DNA of 64,000 bases, taken from NCBI GenBank assembly GCA_040505895.1, contig JBEVXU010000007.1, positions 186,001 through 250,000 of the forward strand. The letters are read 5' to 3'. The notes under the pieces were generated by a model. It saw only the letters and a program-made list of their open reading frames with translations. It was not told where the DNA came from and made no database searches. Below are positions 42,354-50,809 of this stretch, piece by piece (within the stretch, counting starts at the first letter, position 1; every line of letters begins with the position of its first letter). Made by a program: the position numbers and the translations under genes. The DNA comes from Vondammii sp040505895. Lineage in GTDB: Bacteria; Pseudomonadota; Gammaproteobacteria; Chromatiales; Chromatiaceae.

Positions 42354-43742
42354 ATGCAGATTGAATTCTATGGTGCAGCCAGCGGTGTGACAGGTTCCTG
42401 TCACATTCTTCGCGTCGGTGGCAAGACTATCTTGCTCGACTGCGGTCTGATCCAGGGACGCCGCAAAGAGATGGAGAAAAACCGCACACCCTTTCCATTT
42501 TCACCCAACGAGATAGATGCGGTAGTTCTGAGTCACGGTCACATCGATCACTCAGGCCGCATTCCTCTGCTGGTAAAGCAGGGCTATCAGGGACCTATCT
42601 ACACTCAGAATGCAACCAAAGATCTGCTGGACATCCTTCTTCAGGATTCTGCCTATCTGCAAAAGAAAGATGCACAATACGAGAACAAATGGCGCCAGCG
42701 AAAGAATAAACCGTTAATTGAGCCACTCTACGAAGTAAGTGACGCGGTAAACGCGTTAAACAATGTGGTTGGACTTCGCTATGGTGAGAAAAAAGAGGTT
42801 CTCCCAGGAGTACAGATCAGGTATCAGGATGCAGGGCATATCCTCGGCTCAGGTAGTGTGGAGATCTGGTTGAAGGAGGGGAGTAAAGAGCGAAAGATTG
42901 TTTTCAGTGGTGACCTGGGACAGTACAACACTCCCATATTGAATGACCCTGCTGTAATAAAGCGCGCCGATCATGTCATTATCGAGAGCACATATGGTAA
43001 CCGCCGTCATAGGGATCGTCAGGGCACCATTGATGAGATTGGTCAGGTTATTCGGGACGCAGCGCATGAAAAGGGCAATTTACTGATTCCTGCTTTCTCA
43101 ATTGGTCGTAGCCAAGAAATCCTCTACTACCTTGGGAAATACTACGATGAATGGAAACTTGATCAGTGGGAAGTTTTTCTCGACAGTCCTATGGCCATAC
43201 GGGCTAGCAAGGTCTATTGGGAGTACCCTCACCTCTATGATGAGGAGGCCACCAAACTGAGAAAGAAAGTTAATGAGATGCCCCATCTTAGAAACCTACG
43301 TCTTACCGAATCACCGAAAGAATCAATGGCCATAAACCGGATTAAAAGCGGTGCCATAATTATCTCTGCCAGTGGGATGTGTACAGGTGGGCGTATCGTC
43401 CACCATCTCAAAAACAATATTTCACACAGTGGGTCGCATATTATGATCGTTGGTTATCAAGCCAATGGTACATTGGGAAGGAAACTTGTCGATGGGCATT
43501 CTACAGTGAAAATTCATGGCGATGAGTACAGGGTAAAGGCCAGTATCCACACAGTTGGCGGTCTTTCAGCCCATGCTGATGTCGATGACCTGAAGCGTTG
43601 GGTCAGTAATTTCGAAACTAATCCAGAAATCCATGTGGTTCATGGGGAAGACGAGTCGAAACAGTTTTTTCGTGACACGCTGGAATCTGAGCTCAATATG
43701 AAAGCTAATGTACCTGATCCTGGAGATATCCTCGACATATAA
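42354..43742 (+). CDS. Metallo-beta-lactamase/beta-CASP RNA-processing-type hydrolase
   Basis: This is a 462-residue protein of the CPSF73/Ysh1-like bacterial group. The metal site is complete: LSHGHIDHSGRIPLL (HxHxDH), DAGHILGSGS and FSGDLGQY. The beta-CASP part has IESTYGNRRH, LLIPAFSIGRSQEILYYL and IISASGMCTGGRIVHHL, with the C-terminal VGGLSAHADVDDLKRWV and HVVHGEDESKQFF (motifs A-C). Related proteins are ribonucleases. The RNA target here is unknown. AAGGAG precedes the ATG. A DUF1508 remnant lies just upstream. Confidence 0.93.
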   Translation: MQIEFYGAASGVTGSCHILRVGGKTILLDCGLIQGRRKEMEKNRTPFPFSPNEIDAVVLSHGHIDHSGRIPLLVKQGYQGPIYTQNATKDLLDILLQDSAYLQKKDAQYENKWRQRKNKPLIEPLYEVSDAVNALNNVVGLRYGEKKEVLPGVQIRYQDAGHILGSGSVEIWLKEGSKERKIVFSGDLGQYNTPILNDPAVIKRADHVIIESTYGNRRHRDRQGTIDEIGQVIRDAAHEKGNLLIPAFSIGRSQEILYYLGKYYDEWKLDQWEVFLDSPMAIRASKVYWEYPHLYDEEATKLRKKVNEMPHLRNLRLTESPKESMAINRIKSGAIIISASGMCTGGRIVHHLKNNISHSGSHIMIVGYQANGTLGRKLVDGHSTVKIHGDEYRVKASIHTVGGLSAHADVDDLKRWVSNFETNPEIHVVHGEDESKQFFRDTLESELNMKANVPDPGDILDI

Positions 43743-43798
43743 CCTATGAAATATCCGGTTCAGACGTAGTTAACTGCAGCGATCGTTTCGTCTTAGAA

Positions 43799-43824
43799 GA
43801 ATCAATCGAGTCTGACCCCAATGG
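43799..43824 (+). repeat. Direct repeat at the left border of the cassette array
   Basis: The sequence ATCGAGTCTGACCCCAATGG and its left extension match 46537-46561 (ATCGAGTCTGCCCCCATCG) in the same orientation, with about four differences over 25 bases. The two copies bracket the integron cassettes. Its reverse complement GGGGTCAGACTCGATT is a motif I have seen near small transposases, from memory only. Confidence 0.55.
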
Positions 43825-44326
43825 TTCTCGTCAAGTTGGACGATTTGTTATGTTTTTTAATCATTACTTCTTCAACAAACCTAACAAAATCTGGGTAATA
43901 ACTAGTATCAAGACTAATGATACCCCAGCCTGCTATAAAGGCTGTTTTTGAAAAGGCATATTCTATTCCGCTTTTCCATTCTCTCCATGTGTTATCACCT
44001 ATCTTTCCTTGACCGTGTAAAAAATACTCTTCACTACACAGGTCAAAATATGCTCTCATATACCTTAACGTTTTTTCTTTTATTGTTTTCTCATTTCCTT
44101 CATCGAGTTTGTCAAAGTCAAAGTCTTCTTTGTTTATAGACTCTGGTAAATTAAGCATTATTTCTTGATATCTCTTTGTATAGTCAGTAAAGACGGATAG
44201 CTGTAATTGCTCATTAAACTGTTCAATAGATGTGCGCAGTGACTTTACAGTAACTATTATCGCAATAATCGCAGCGATGGCGGCTACGATGGTTGCGATA
44301 TTTGCAAACATTCCAATGTTTTCCAT
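43802..44326 (-). CDS. Integron cassette gene D: membrane-anchored unknown protein
   Basis: This protein of about 174 residues has an N-terminal membrane helix (MFANIATIVAAIAAIIAIIV) and a helical, Glu/Lys-rich body (FTDYTKRYQEIMLNLPE, EKTLRYMRAYFDLCSEEYFL). It is AT-rich compared with neighbours. The reading frame runs on through the attC start box ACATAAC (43853-43847) into the border repeat, so its last 14 or so residues (SSNLTRTIGVRLD) come from attC and flank, not from the original gene. I do not recognise the body. Start ATG at 44326. The last cassette in transcription order. Confidence 0.65.
   Translation of the reverse strand: MENIGMFANIATIVAAIAAIIAIIVTVKSLRTSIEQFNEQLQLSVFTDYTKRYQEIMLNLPESINKEDFDFDKLDEGNEKTIKEKTLRYMRAYFDLCSEEYFLHGQGKIGDNTWREWKSGIEYAFSKTAFIAGWGIISLDTSYYPDFVRFVEEVMIKKHNKSSNLTRTIGVRLD
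43847..43853 (-). other. Truncated attC (R-double-prime box) of cassette D
   Basis: On the minus strand this reads ACATAAC, matching the TTATGT at the start of cassette D. The rest of the site fades into the border repeat with no closing GTT core, so the attC is cut and the array ends here. Confidence 0.6.
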
Positions 44327-44375
44327 ATATGGCTCTGCTGTCTCTATGCACATTTCTGATATTTTTTGTTTTTAA

Positions 44376-44438
44376 ACATAACGTTAAGGGTAAACCACGT
44401 GCGCTTTTTGTGCGTCGTTTTTGACCCGCTTGTTATGT
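44376..44438 (-). other. attC site between cassettes C and D
   Basis: On the minus strand it opens ACATAAC and closes GTTATGT, 63 bases, with an inner imperfect stem (AAGCGGGT with ACCCTT). The stop codon of cassette gene C lies inside the opening box. Confidence 0.75.
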
Positions 44439-44990
44439 TTCTTCATTGATAGATTCCGCCGTTCTTTTAAAGTGATGCGCCATATGTCCTTGGCCTAATG
44501 CATCCAATTTTTTGCTGAATTCAATTAGTACATTCGCCACATACAGGCGCTCGGTCTTTGAGAACTCGGGTATATTTGGAATAGCCAAATCAAGATATTT
44601 GGCGCCTTCATTCCATTTGCTTTGACCCGCCAAGTTAACAGCTAGCTCAACATTTCTTCGTCCAATTTTGGGGCTAGAAGGGTCCGAAATATTAGCTTCC
44701 ACAGCCAAAGAATCTTGAAATAGCTTTTCCGCTTCCTCGAACTTTTCTAGCTGACGTTTAACTCTACCTAGATTGTATAGCCTCTGTGATTTGAGTCCTG
44801 GCCCAAGATTCCCCCAGTTCACGTTAACCAACGCTCGATAACAAGCTTCTTCTGCTATATCAAGTCGCCCATTTCGTTCTGCAACCGAGCAATCTTCAGC
44901 GTAATTTTCAGATGTCACTCTATTGACTGGGTTTGCGCAACCACCGAGTGAATATGCAATTAAAACCAATATTATTACTGTGGACCGCAT
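44433..44990 (-). CDS. Integron cassette gene C: TPR-like lipoprotein
   Basis: This is a 185-residue lipoprotein. The signal peptide STVIILVLIAYSLGGC ends in a lipobox (Cys about 18). The mature part is helical and reads as TPR-like repeats: GRLDIAEEACYRALVNVNWG, SQRLYNLGRVKRQLEKFEEA and KLFQDSLAVEANI. AGGA five bases before the ATG at 44990 sets the start. The frame upstream reads through the attC as NQALQPTSALGRY, a typical false extension. Function unknown. The protein would sit in the inner or outer membrane facing the periplasm. Confidence 0.72.
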   Translation of the reverse strand: MRSTVIILVLIAYSLGGCANPVNRVTSENYAEDCSVAERNGRLDIAEEACYRALVNVNWGNLGPGLKSQRLYNLGRVKRQLEKFEEAEKLFQDSLAVEANISDPSSPKIGRRNVELAVNLAGQSKWNEGAKYLDLAIPNIPEFSKTERLYVANVLIEFSKKLDALGQGHMAHHFKRTAESINEET

Positions 44991-45003
44991 ATGCATCCTA
45001 GAA

Positions 45004-45048
45004 ACATAACGACCAAGCGCCGACGTCGGCTGTAGCGCCTGGTTATGT
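45004..45048 (-). other. attC site between cassettes B and C
   Basis: On the minus strand it opens ACATAAC and closes GTTATGT, 45 bases, with a near-perfect stem CCAGGCGC / GCGCTTGG and an inner GCCGACGTCGGC. It is one of the shortest forms of attC. The stop codon of gene B is a few bases before it. Confidence 0.8.
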
Positions 45049-45051
45049 GTT

Positions 45052-45543
45052 TCATATAGCAATACTAATAAATAGAAAGCATACCCCAGGGATGAATAAC
45101 AACTTAAACATTGCTGGGTGTATTAACTCATGTAGAGCTTTACCGCTCCAAGTAGCAAAGCCACCCCCTAACTCCATTAGTGTTGCCCAACTAGCTAGAA
45201 ACGTACCTATAAAGGTTGATAACAAACTGTAATTAATAGATAGGGATGGCTTAATAGACCCTAAATAATAACCAACCGTAAGAGCAATAATGGCGGCCAT
45301 TAATATAAAACCAAAAGCACCCCATAAACCTTTGCTTACTTGTTTGGCTGCTTCTTCAGCTGATTTTATTGCTTCATTTTCCCAACCAACTACTGGAAAA
45401 GTTCCTTCTTTATATTTTTTTAGAAGATCTTGGGCTTCCAGATTGATTGCCATGCTATGGTTTATTGCCAATGCAATATACTTCTTTCTTGAGAAGAAGA
45501 AGAGAAATACAGCCTTGTATGTATTAGCTCGTTTAAATTCCAT
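45052..45543 (-). CDS. Integron cassette gene B: three-helix membrane protein
   Basis: This is a protein of up to 163 residues. A start at 45543 or at a later ATG near 45453 (MAINLEAQDLLKKYKEG) is possible. Three hydrophobic segments follow: LWGAFGFILMAAIIALTVGY, LLSTFIGTFLASWATL and MFKLLFIPGVCFLFISI. The part before the first helix is charged and helical. No recognised domain. AT-rich. It begins right after the attC of cassette A, as expected for a promoterless cassette gene. Confidence 0.65.
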   Translation of the reverse strand: MEFKRANTYKAVFLFFFSRKKYIALAINHSMAINLEAQDLLKKYKEGTFPVVGWENEAIKSAEEAAKQVSKGLWGAFGFILMAAIIALTVGYYLGSIKPSLSINYSLLSTFIGTFLASWATLMELGGGFATWSGKALHELIHPAMFKLLFIPGVCFLFISIAI

Positions 45544-45558
45544 ATTCTTTATCCATAC

Positions 45559-45634
45559 ACATAACGCTAAGTTGACTGGCGCGCGTTAGCGCGTCCAAGC
45601 GAGGTACGAGCGCTGTTAAACTTTTTGTTAGGGC
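45559..45634 (-). other. attC site between cassettes A and B
   Basis: On the minus strand it opens GCCCTAAC and closes GTTATGT, 76 bases, with GC-rich inner arms (AGCGCTCG, GGCGCGC-type repeats). The opening box complements the GTTAGGGC at the start of cassette A (46198-46191), as expected when a cassette carries its own matching core. Confidence 0.78.
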
Positions 45635-45636
45635 CT

Positions 45637-46185
45637 TCATGTTCTTACCCTTTCTAGGAACTTGGTTTTTGACGGTAAGTGGGCTTTCAATTCGTCCTTC
45701 CACTCAATGTGAAGTGCGATAGGATGCAAGCCAGAAGTAAGTAGGTTTACTTTGCCATTTTTCTTCCCGGATTTTTCAAAAATTACGAATATGCTCTTAA
45801 TACCTTGCCATGGAATATATAGAGCAATATCGTCAAGGCTGGTAAAAATTAGGCCATTTTGGTTAGAGCTTATTTGAGCTACACCTTCCCAATCATGTAC
45901 ACGTAGGCTGCTGACATAGCCCTTATTTATAGCTTCTTCCGCATTTTCAGAAAAAGGCGTGCCATATGCTTTACTGAGACTTTCTAACACCGATTCCGCA
46001 ACGTACCAATATTTATAGTTCTTCCAGATCCAGCCAGCTAGAAGGGCTAGATAAATGAACCAATATTCCTCGAAGATTGCTTCAAGGCTAGACGGGGTTT
46101 CAAGCGCATAAAGACCAAGAGTGATAAGACCCGCTATAAGCAGCTGCACTACAAAACTGAAGATGGTAGATACGATAACGGTCAT
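45637..46185 (-). CDS. Integron cassette gene A: membrane protein with cytoplasmic domain
   Basis: This is a 182-residue protein. Two N-terminal hydrophobic segments (FSFVVQLLIAGLITLGLYAL and YWFIYLALLAGWIW) precede a soluble part with SNQNGLIFTSLDDIALYIPW, the rhythm of a PH-like or YcxB-like domain (recall only). It is the first cassette in transcription order. Its ATG at 46185 lies six bases after a GTTAGGGC core site. No recognised function. AT-rich relative to neighbours. Confidence 0.65.
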   Translation of the reverse strand: MTVIVSTIFSFVVQLLIAGLITLGLYALETPSSLEAIFEEYWFIYLALLAGWIWKNYKYWYVAESVLESLSKAYGTPFSENAEEAINKGYVSSLRVHDWEGVAQISSNQNGLIFTSLDDIALYIPWQGIKSIFVIFEKSGKKNGKVNLLTSGLHPIALHIEWKDELKAHLPSKTKFLERVRT

Positions 46186-46190
46186 TATCC

Positions 46191-46198
46191 GCCCTAAC
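46191..46198 (-). other. Integron core site at the start of cassette A
   Basis: On the minus strand it reads GTTAGGGC, matching the GTTRRRY cut site used by integron integrases. The matching partner GCCCTAAC opens the attC at the end of the same cassette. No attI or integrase gene is visible to the right of it in this window. Confidence 0.6.
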
Positions 46199-46536
46199 AG
46201 TTGTATATACGGACACTAAAGGTTCGTATATCAATATAAGGGTAAACTAATAGAGTGCGGTAACAGATTGTTTTTATTGACTTCATGAATTCCCTGTCTC
46301 GTTATTAAGATGAGCAAATCGGGACCCTGATTTGCTATTCAATATCTAACCTGAATTCCCACAGATTTTCCAGAACAAATATCAGCCTCTATAGTCAAAA
46401 TGCCCGCTTTGTGCTGGAAGCAGTCCATTAAGAGTGGGCAACTCGATGACTCTTCTTAGTCAGAAGCGGACCAAACTGATCTCAATATTACACAGCAAAA
46501 TGTATCTCGTATCGACCATAATGAAGCCTTAAATCA
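46199..46536. other. Intergenic sequence right of the cassettes
   Basis: These 338 bases are AT-rich with no convincing gene, attI or integrase remnant. The direct-repeat copy at 46537 follows. Confidence 0.5.
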
Positions 46537-46561
46537 GAATCGATCGAGTCTGCCCCCATCG
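46537..46561 (+). repeat. Direct repeat at the right border of the cassette array
   Basis: This matches 43799-43824 in the same orientation (see there). It lies about 340 bases beyond the last cassette core and 67 bases before the partial tRNA copy. Confidence 0.55.
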
Positions 46562-46594
46562 ATTCCGAACAGGGATTGGAGGCTGAATATGAAA

Positions 46595-46616
46595 ATGGCG
46601 GCCTAGTGGCCGCCAT
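46595..46616. repeat. Perfect 9-bp hairpin
   Basis: ATGGCGGCC (46595-46603) pairs exactly with GGCCGCCAT (46608-46616) around TAGT. No T-run follows on either strand, but AT-rich sequence flanks it. It may help end transcription of the tRNA unit. Confidence 0.5.
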
Positions 46617-46627
46617 ATCAGGAAATG

Positions 46628-46646
46628 TGGTAGCGGGGGCAGGATT
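46628..46646 (-). repeat. Duplicate of the 3' end of tRNA-fMet
   Basis: TGGTAGCGGGGGCAGGATT is identical to 46770-46788, the last 19 bases of the tRNA-fMet gene. Integrative elements that insert into tRNA genes leave such a duplicate, so it may be an old attachment site. Only 142 bases separate the two, so any element that used it is gone or was rearranged. Confidence 0.6.
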
Positions 46647-46734
46647 GACTCGCTACGCTCTTGCTGCGCACCTCACGGTGCTTGTGAACCTGCTTTTTTG
46701 ATATCGTAGGTTCAAATGTGATCTGAACTGACAT

Positions 46735-46764
46735 AAAAAAAGGCCACATATCTGTGACCTTTTT
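46735..46764 (-). terminator. Terminator of tRNA-fMet
   Basis: Read leftward, AAAAAGGTCACA and TGTGGCCTTTTTTT form a stem with one mismatch and end in a T-run, five bases after the tRNA CCA end. This is a textbook intrinsic terminator for the minus-strand tRNA. Confidence 0.85.
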
Positions 46765-46769
46765 GAATA

Positions 46770-46846
<77 letters not shown>

Positions 46847-47030
46847 ACTGACGAGGGCGCATAATACACAGCCTATAACAGTTCCTCAAGGGCTTTGTTC
46901 TTTACAGCGCAATCAGTCCCAATGAGAGCCGACTTTTTCTAATGCCCGCATTTCAATCTCTTGCTCAAACTGATTTATCAGCTATGTCTCTGATTAAACC
47001 TGCACTACTGTGGTAGTAGAGAGCATGCGC

Positions 47031-48230
47031 TCAATCAACCGCCGCATTCAACGCCTGGGTAATATCCGCCATCAGATCCCCCAGATTCTCCAGCCCTACC
47101 GATAACCGCACCAATCCCTCACTGATACCGTGTTCCAAGCGCTCCTCTGGTGAGTAGGTGATATGAGTCATACTGGCGGGATGCTGAACCAGGGTCTCGG
47201 CATCTCCCAAGCTCACCGCACGAATGGCCAATTCAACACTATCCATAAAACGAATCCCCGCCTCATACCCCCCTTTCAGTTCAAAGGCGATCATTCCACC
47301 AAACTGACTCATCTGGCGCTTCGCCAATTCATACTGTGGATTTGATTTAAGCCCAGGAAAATAGACTGCCTCAACCGCCGGGTGGGTTTCAATATACTCT
47401 GCCAGTGCCTGGGCTGACTGACAGTGTCTATCCATACGTACCTCCAGTGTCTTTAGCCCTCTGATGGTGAGATAGGCGTCGAAGGGAGAGATCACCGCAC
47501 CGGTCATATCCTTCACACCATAAAAATGGATATGCTGAATCGCCTCCTGTGGGCCAATAATGGCGCCGGCAATAAGGTCACCATGACCACTGAGGTACTT
47601 GGTCAGTGAGTGGACGACAAAATCGGCACCCTGTTCAATGGGACGCTGAAGATAGGGTGTCGCATAGGTGTTGTCGACAATCACTTGTGCACCCACTGCA
47701 TGGGCCAAGGCACTGACGGCAAGCACATCGATAATTCGCATGTTCGGATTGGCCGGTGTTTCGAAGAAGACAAAACGCACCTTCTCATTAAGTGCCGCCG
47801 CCAACTCATCAAGTCGGGTCAAATCGACAAAGAGCACATCGACACCGAACTTACGAATCCCTTCTGTGAAGTAAGCAAAGGTGCAGCCATAGAGCGTCTT
47901 ATCAGCGATGACGACATCTCCAGGCTCGATATATGACCACAGCAGTGATGTGGTGGCCCCCATTCCTGAAGCCACCGCCAGAGCCGCCTCACCGCCTTCC
48001 AGTTCGGCCAGTTTCTCTTCAAGCACCGTCTCGGTGGGATTCCCCACACGGCTATAGACATACCCCGGCTCCTCGCCCAGAAAACGCCGCTGTCCCTGAG
48101 CTGTCGACTCGAATGCGTAGGTGGCATTGAGATAGACCGGTGGATTGAGTGCGCCCTGGTGCTGATGCGGATCATGTCCTACATGGATAGCCCGGGTAGC
48201 AAATCCCTGATATTTCTTTGTCTTACCCAT
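47031..48230 (-). CDS. megL: Methionine gamma-lyase
   Basis: This 399-residue PLP enzyme of the Cys/Met metabolism family splits methionine to methanethiol, ammonia and 2-oxobutyrate. The PLP lysine is in VHSLTKYLSGHGD. YSRVGNPT and SGMGATTS bind the cofactor phosphate. The active-site Cys in TLYGCTFAYF is typical of methionine gamma-lyase and absent from cystathionine gamma-synthase or beta-lyase, which supports the call. GAGG before the ATG at 48230 sets the start. The longer frame upstream is not coding. It is divergent from an Lrp-type regulator that probably controls it, as mdeR does in Pseudomonas putida. Confidence 0.9.
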   Translation of the reverse strand: MGKTKKYQGFATRAIHVGHDPHQHQGALNPPVYLNATYAFESTAQGQRRFLGEEPGYVYSRVGNPTETVLEEKLAELEGGEAALAVASGMGATTSLLWSYIEPGDVVIADKTLYGCTFAYFTEGIRKFGVDVLFVDLTRLDELAAALNEKVRFVFFETPANPNMRIIDVLAVSALAHAVGAQVIVDNTYATPYLQRPIEQGADFVVHSLTKYLSGHGDLIAGAIIGPQEAIQHIHFYGVKDMTGAVISPFDAYLTIRGLKTLEVRMDRHCQSAQALAEYIETHPAVEAVYFPGLKSNPQYELAKRQMSQFGGMIAFELKGGYEAGIRFMDSVELAIRAVSLGDAETLVQHPASMTHITYSPEERLEHGISEGLVRLSVGLENLGDLMADITQALNAAVD

Positions 48231-48333
48231 ACATAAACCTCTTATAGTTCGTTCATTCTTTCCATATACAGGATAATATTCTTCTTTGATAAATTGAAAC
48301 GAATTGTTTTCAGGATTTACTTGGACTTTAACT

Positions 48334-48813
48334 ATGGATCGAATCGACTTCGAAATAATCCGCCATTTACAGAATGATGGTCGGATATCCAATAAAACAC
48401 TGGCCGCAGAGGTAGGCTTGGCTCCCTCTACCTGCTTTGAGCGCGTCAAACAACTCAAGCAGAATGGCGTCATCACAGGTGTTCACGCCGATATAGATCC
48501 CAAGGCGCTCGGCGTAGAGCTGGAGGCGATTTACTTTATTGAGCTGGCGAAACACTCACGGGAAGTGGTGGAAACATTTCAGGCAGAGCTAAAAGAGATC
48601 CCCGAGGTCCGCTCGGTCTATCTGGTGTCAGGGCAGTATGACTTCCTGGTTCATGTCGCAGTACGTGATACCCGTCATCTACGAGATCTGGCCCTGGATG
48701 CCTTTACCATACGACCGGAAGTGACGCGCATTGAGACCGTATTGGTATACGATCACATCAGGCAGTTTGGATTACCTCAGCAGTTACTCGAGAATGGACC
48801 TAAACAGCAGTAA
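48334..48813 (+). CDS. Lrp/AsnC-family transcriptional regulator
   Basis: This is a 159-residue regulator. An N-terminal helix-turn-helix (LDFEII-like start MDRIDFEIIRHLQNDGRISN, then LAAEVGLAPSTCFERVKQL) and a C-terminal RAM ligand-binding domain (EVRSVYLVSGQYDFLVHVAV) fit Lrp/AsnC. These bind amino acids and form octamers. It is divergent from megL with 103 bases between starts, so methionine or its relatives are likely effectors. It resembles MdeR in position. ATG at 48334. Confidence 0.92.
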   Translation: MDRIDFEIIRHLQNDGRISNKTLAAEVGLAPSTCFERVKQLKQNGVITGVHADIDPKALGVELEAIYFIELAKHSREVVETFQAELKEIPEVRSVYLVSGQYDFLVHVAVRDTRHLRDLALDAFTIRPEVTRIETVLVYDHIRQFGLPQQLLENGPKQQ

Positions 48814-48874
48814 TTTTGGTGTTAATATTCTCCCAGAGAATAACAGTGGTTCGGTACAATAATCCTGAAGTCGA

Positions 48875-48942
48875 TTGTAGGAGCGAACTTGTTCGCGAAG
48901 AATATGCCTCGGAGCCAATCGCGAACAAGTTCGCTCCTACAA
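48875..48942. repeat. REP palindrome with perfect 24-bp arms
   Basis: Arms at 48875-48898 and 48919-48942 start TTGTAGGAGCGAACTTG and are exact complements, around a 20-base loop. It is the same GTAGGAGCG family as the copy at 22782-22857. It lies between the regulator and the acyl-CoA ligase gene. Confidence 0.85.
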
Positions 48943-49026
48943 GTGCAACTCTTTCTATCGAGACATTTTTCAGAATTACTGTGCGTAACCAAGTAGATAA
49001 AAAGATCGTCGTCGTAAGGAGAAGAG

Positions 49027-50568
49027 ATGCTTAACCTCGCCTCAAATCTGGCCCGTAGCGCCTTTGTCACACCGAAAAAGGTCGCGATTAAGTTCGCCGA
49101 CAAAAGCTTCACCTACGCCCAGTTGGATGCCTTGTCGAGCCAGATCGCCAATGGCCTCAAGTCTATTGGCATAGGACCGGGCGACAAGGTGGCACTTGGT
49201 TGCCCCAACCTCCCCTACTTCCCCATGGTCTATTATGGCATTCTGAAAGCCGGTGCAGTGGTCGTTCCTCTCAATGTTCTCCTCAAAGGGAGAGAGATCG
49301 CCTACCACCTGCAGGATTCAGAGGCTAAAGCCTATCTCTGCTTTGAAGGTTCAGAAGCCCTGCCAATGGGCGAAATGGGTTGGGAGGGATTCAATCAGAG
49401 CGAGGGGTGTGAGCACTTCTTTATGATTACCGCCGACCCGGCGGCAGCAGCCAAGATAGAGGGCGTCAAAACTCTTGGCACACTGATACATGGCCAACCG
49501 GCAACCACAGAGATCTGTGAAACCACCGCTGATGATACGGCGGTCATACTCTACACCTCAGGCACTACCGGCAAACCCAAAGGTGCGGAGTTAACACACT
49601 CCAACATCGCCATGAACACCTTTGTCAGTCAGGCATTGCTGCGCATCAATGCCGATGACAATCTGCTGATTGTGCTGCCCATGTTCCACAGCTTTGGTCA
49701 GGTGGTACAGATGAACACCAGCCTCCTGGTGGGCGCAACGATGGTTCTAATTCCCCGCTTTGAGCCCAATACCGTGCTCACAGCACTGCAGCAGGAGAAG
49801 ATCACTGTCTTTGCCGGTGTACCCACCATGTACATCGGCCTGCTCTCGGTCGCCGATCAGAGTGAAGCTATTGCGGGGATTGGTAAACAACTGCGGGTAG
49901 CCGTATCGGGGGGTGCCTCTATGCCTGTCGAGATACTCAGGCAGTTCAGTGACAAATTTGATGTCCCAATTTTAGAAGGTTACGGGCTCTCCGAAACCAG
50001 CCCGGTAGCAACCTTCAATCATCTTGAGTACGAACGCATACCCGGCAGTGTCGGCAGGCCTGTTGCCGGTATCGAGGTGTGCATCATGGATGAAGAGGGC
50101 AATCGGCTTGCTACAGGGAAAGAGGGAGAGGTGGCCATTCGTGGACATAACATCATGAAGGGCTACTACAACAGCCCCGAGGAGACTGCCAAAGCAATGC
50201 ATAAAAGTTGGTTCCGCACCGGTGATATCGGCAAACTGGACGAGCAGAGCTATCTTTACATTGTAGACCGGGTCAAAGACATGATTATCCGCGGCGGCTT
50301 CAACGTCTACCCGCGGGAGGTCGAGGAGACCATGATGGAGCACTCCGAGGTGTCGATGGTGGCTGTCATTGGTACGCCACACGAGACCCATGGTGAAGAG
50401 ATCAAAGCTTTTGTCGTACCTACCCCCGATGCCAAGCAGGATGAGGCGTCTATGCGCGCCTGGTGCAAGGAGCGTATGGCTGACTACAAGTACCCACGGG
50501 AGATCAACTTTGTCGATAGCCTGCCGATGAGTGCCACCGGCAAGATATTGAAACGGGAGCTGCGCTGA
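49027..50568 (+). CDS. Acyl-CoA synthetase (fatty acid-CoA ligase), AMP-binding family
   Basis: This 513-residue enzyme activates a carboxylic acid through an acyl-AMP to its CoA ester. Core motifs: ILYTSGTTGKPKGAELTH (P-loop), LPMFHSFGQ, EGYGLSETSPVATFNH, WFRTGDIGKL, VDRVKDMIIRGGFNVYPREVEE and the C-terminal catalytic lysine in SATGKILKREL. Chain-length preference cannot be read from sequence. AAGGAGAAG before the ATG at 49027. An SDR of the FabG type lies 333 bases downstream on the other strand, so no shared operon. Confidence 0.93.
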   Translation: MLNLASNLARSAFVTPKKVAIKFADKSFTYAQLDALSSQIANGLKSIGIGPGDKVALGCPNLPYFPMVYYGILKAGAVVVPLNVLLKGREIAYHLQDSEAKAYLCFEGSEALPMGEMGWEGFNQSEGCEHFFMITADPAAAAKIEGVKTLGTLIHGQPATTEICETTADDTAVILYTSGTTGKPKGAELTHSNIAMNTFVSQALLRINADDNLLIVLPMFHSFGQVVQMNTSLLVGATMVLIPRFEPNTVLTALQQEKITVFAGVPTMYIGLLSVADQSEAIAGIGKQLRVAVSGGASMPVEILRQFSDKFDVPILEGYGLSETSPVATFNHLEYERIPGSVGRPVAGIEVCIMDEEGNRLATGKEGEVAIRGHNIMKGYYNSPEETAKAMHKSWFRTGDIGKLDEQSYLYIVDRVKDMIIRGGFNVYPREVEETMMEHSEVSMVAVIGTPHETHGEEIKAFVVPTPDAKQDEASMRAWCKERMADYKYPREINFVDSLPMSATGKILKRELR

Positions 50569-50700
50569 CATCTCAGATAAAGAAATCCAAAAGCGAGACG
50601 CAGAGAACGCTGAGGAGCACAGAGGCCGCAGAGAAAACCTTCTATCCACTGTATGTGAAAATCTGTGGCCGTGCTTGGCGTAGCCACACTGCAATACTGA

Positions 50701-50742
50701 CAACTGACAACTGACAACTGACAACTGACAACTGACAACTGA
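50701..50742. repeat. Heptamer tandem repeat, six copies of CAACTGA
   Basis: Six perfect copies of CAACTGA run head to tail, with partial copies on both sides. It lies after the acyl-CoA ligase gene. Such SSRs vary in copy number between strains. No gene or known binding site is evident. The 100 bases before it are purine-rich (GCAGAGA-type), probably another decayed repeat. Confidence 0.9.
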
Positions 50743-50809
50743 CAATAAAAGTCTACAGCCCTTGTAACCACCATGGCTACTCAAAGGCATCTAGCAACCT
50801 TATTACCTC

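Noticed and set aside
44990..45062. A longer reading of cassette gene C starting at 45062.
   Set aside because: The extension is the attC site read as protein. The ATG at 44990 with AGGA upstream and a lipoprotein signal is the better start.
50701..50742. Heptamer repeat considered as a CRISPR or a replication iteron array.
   Set aside because: Copies are directly adjacent without spacers, and no Rep gene is nearby. It is a simple sequence repeat.
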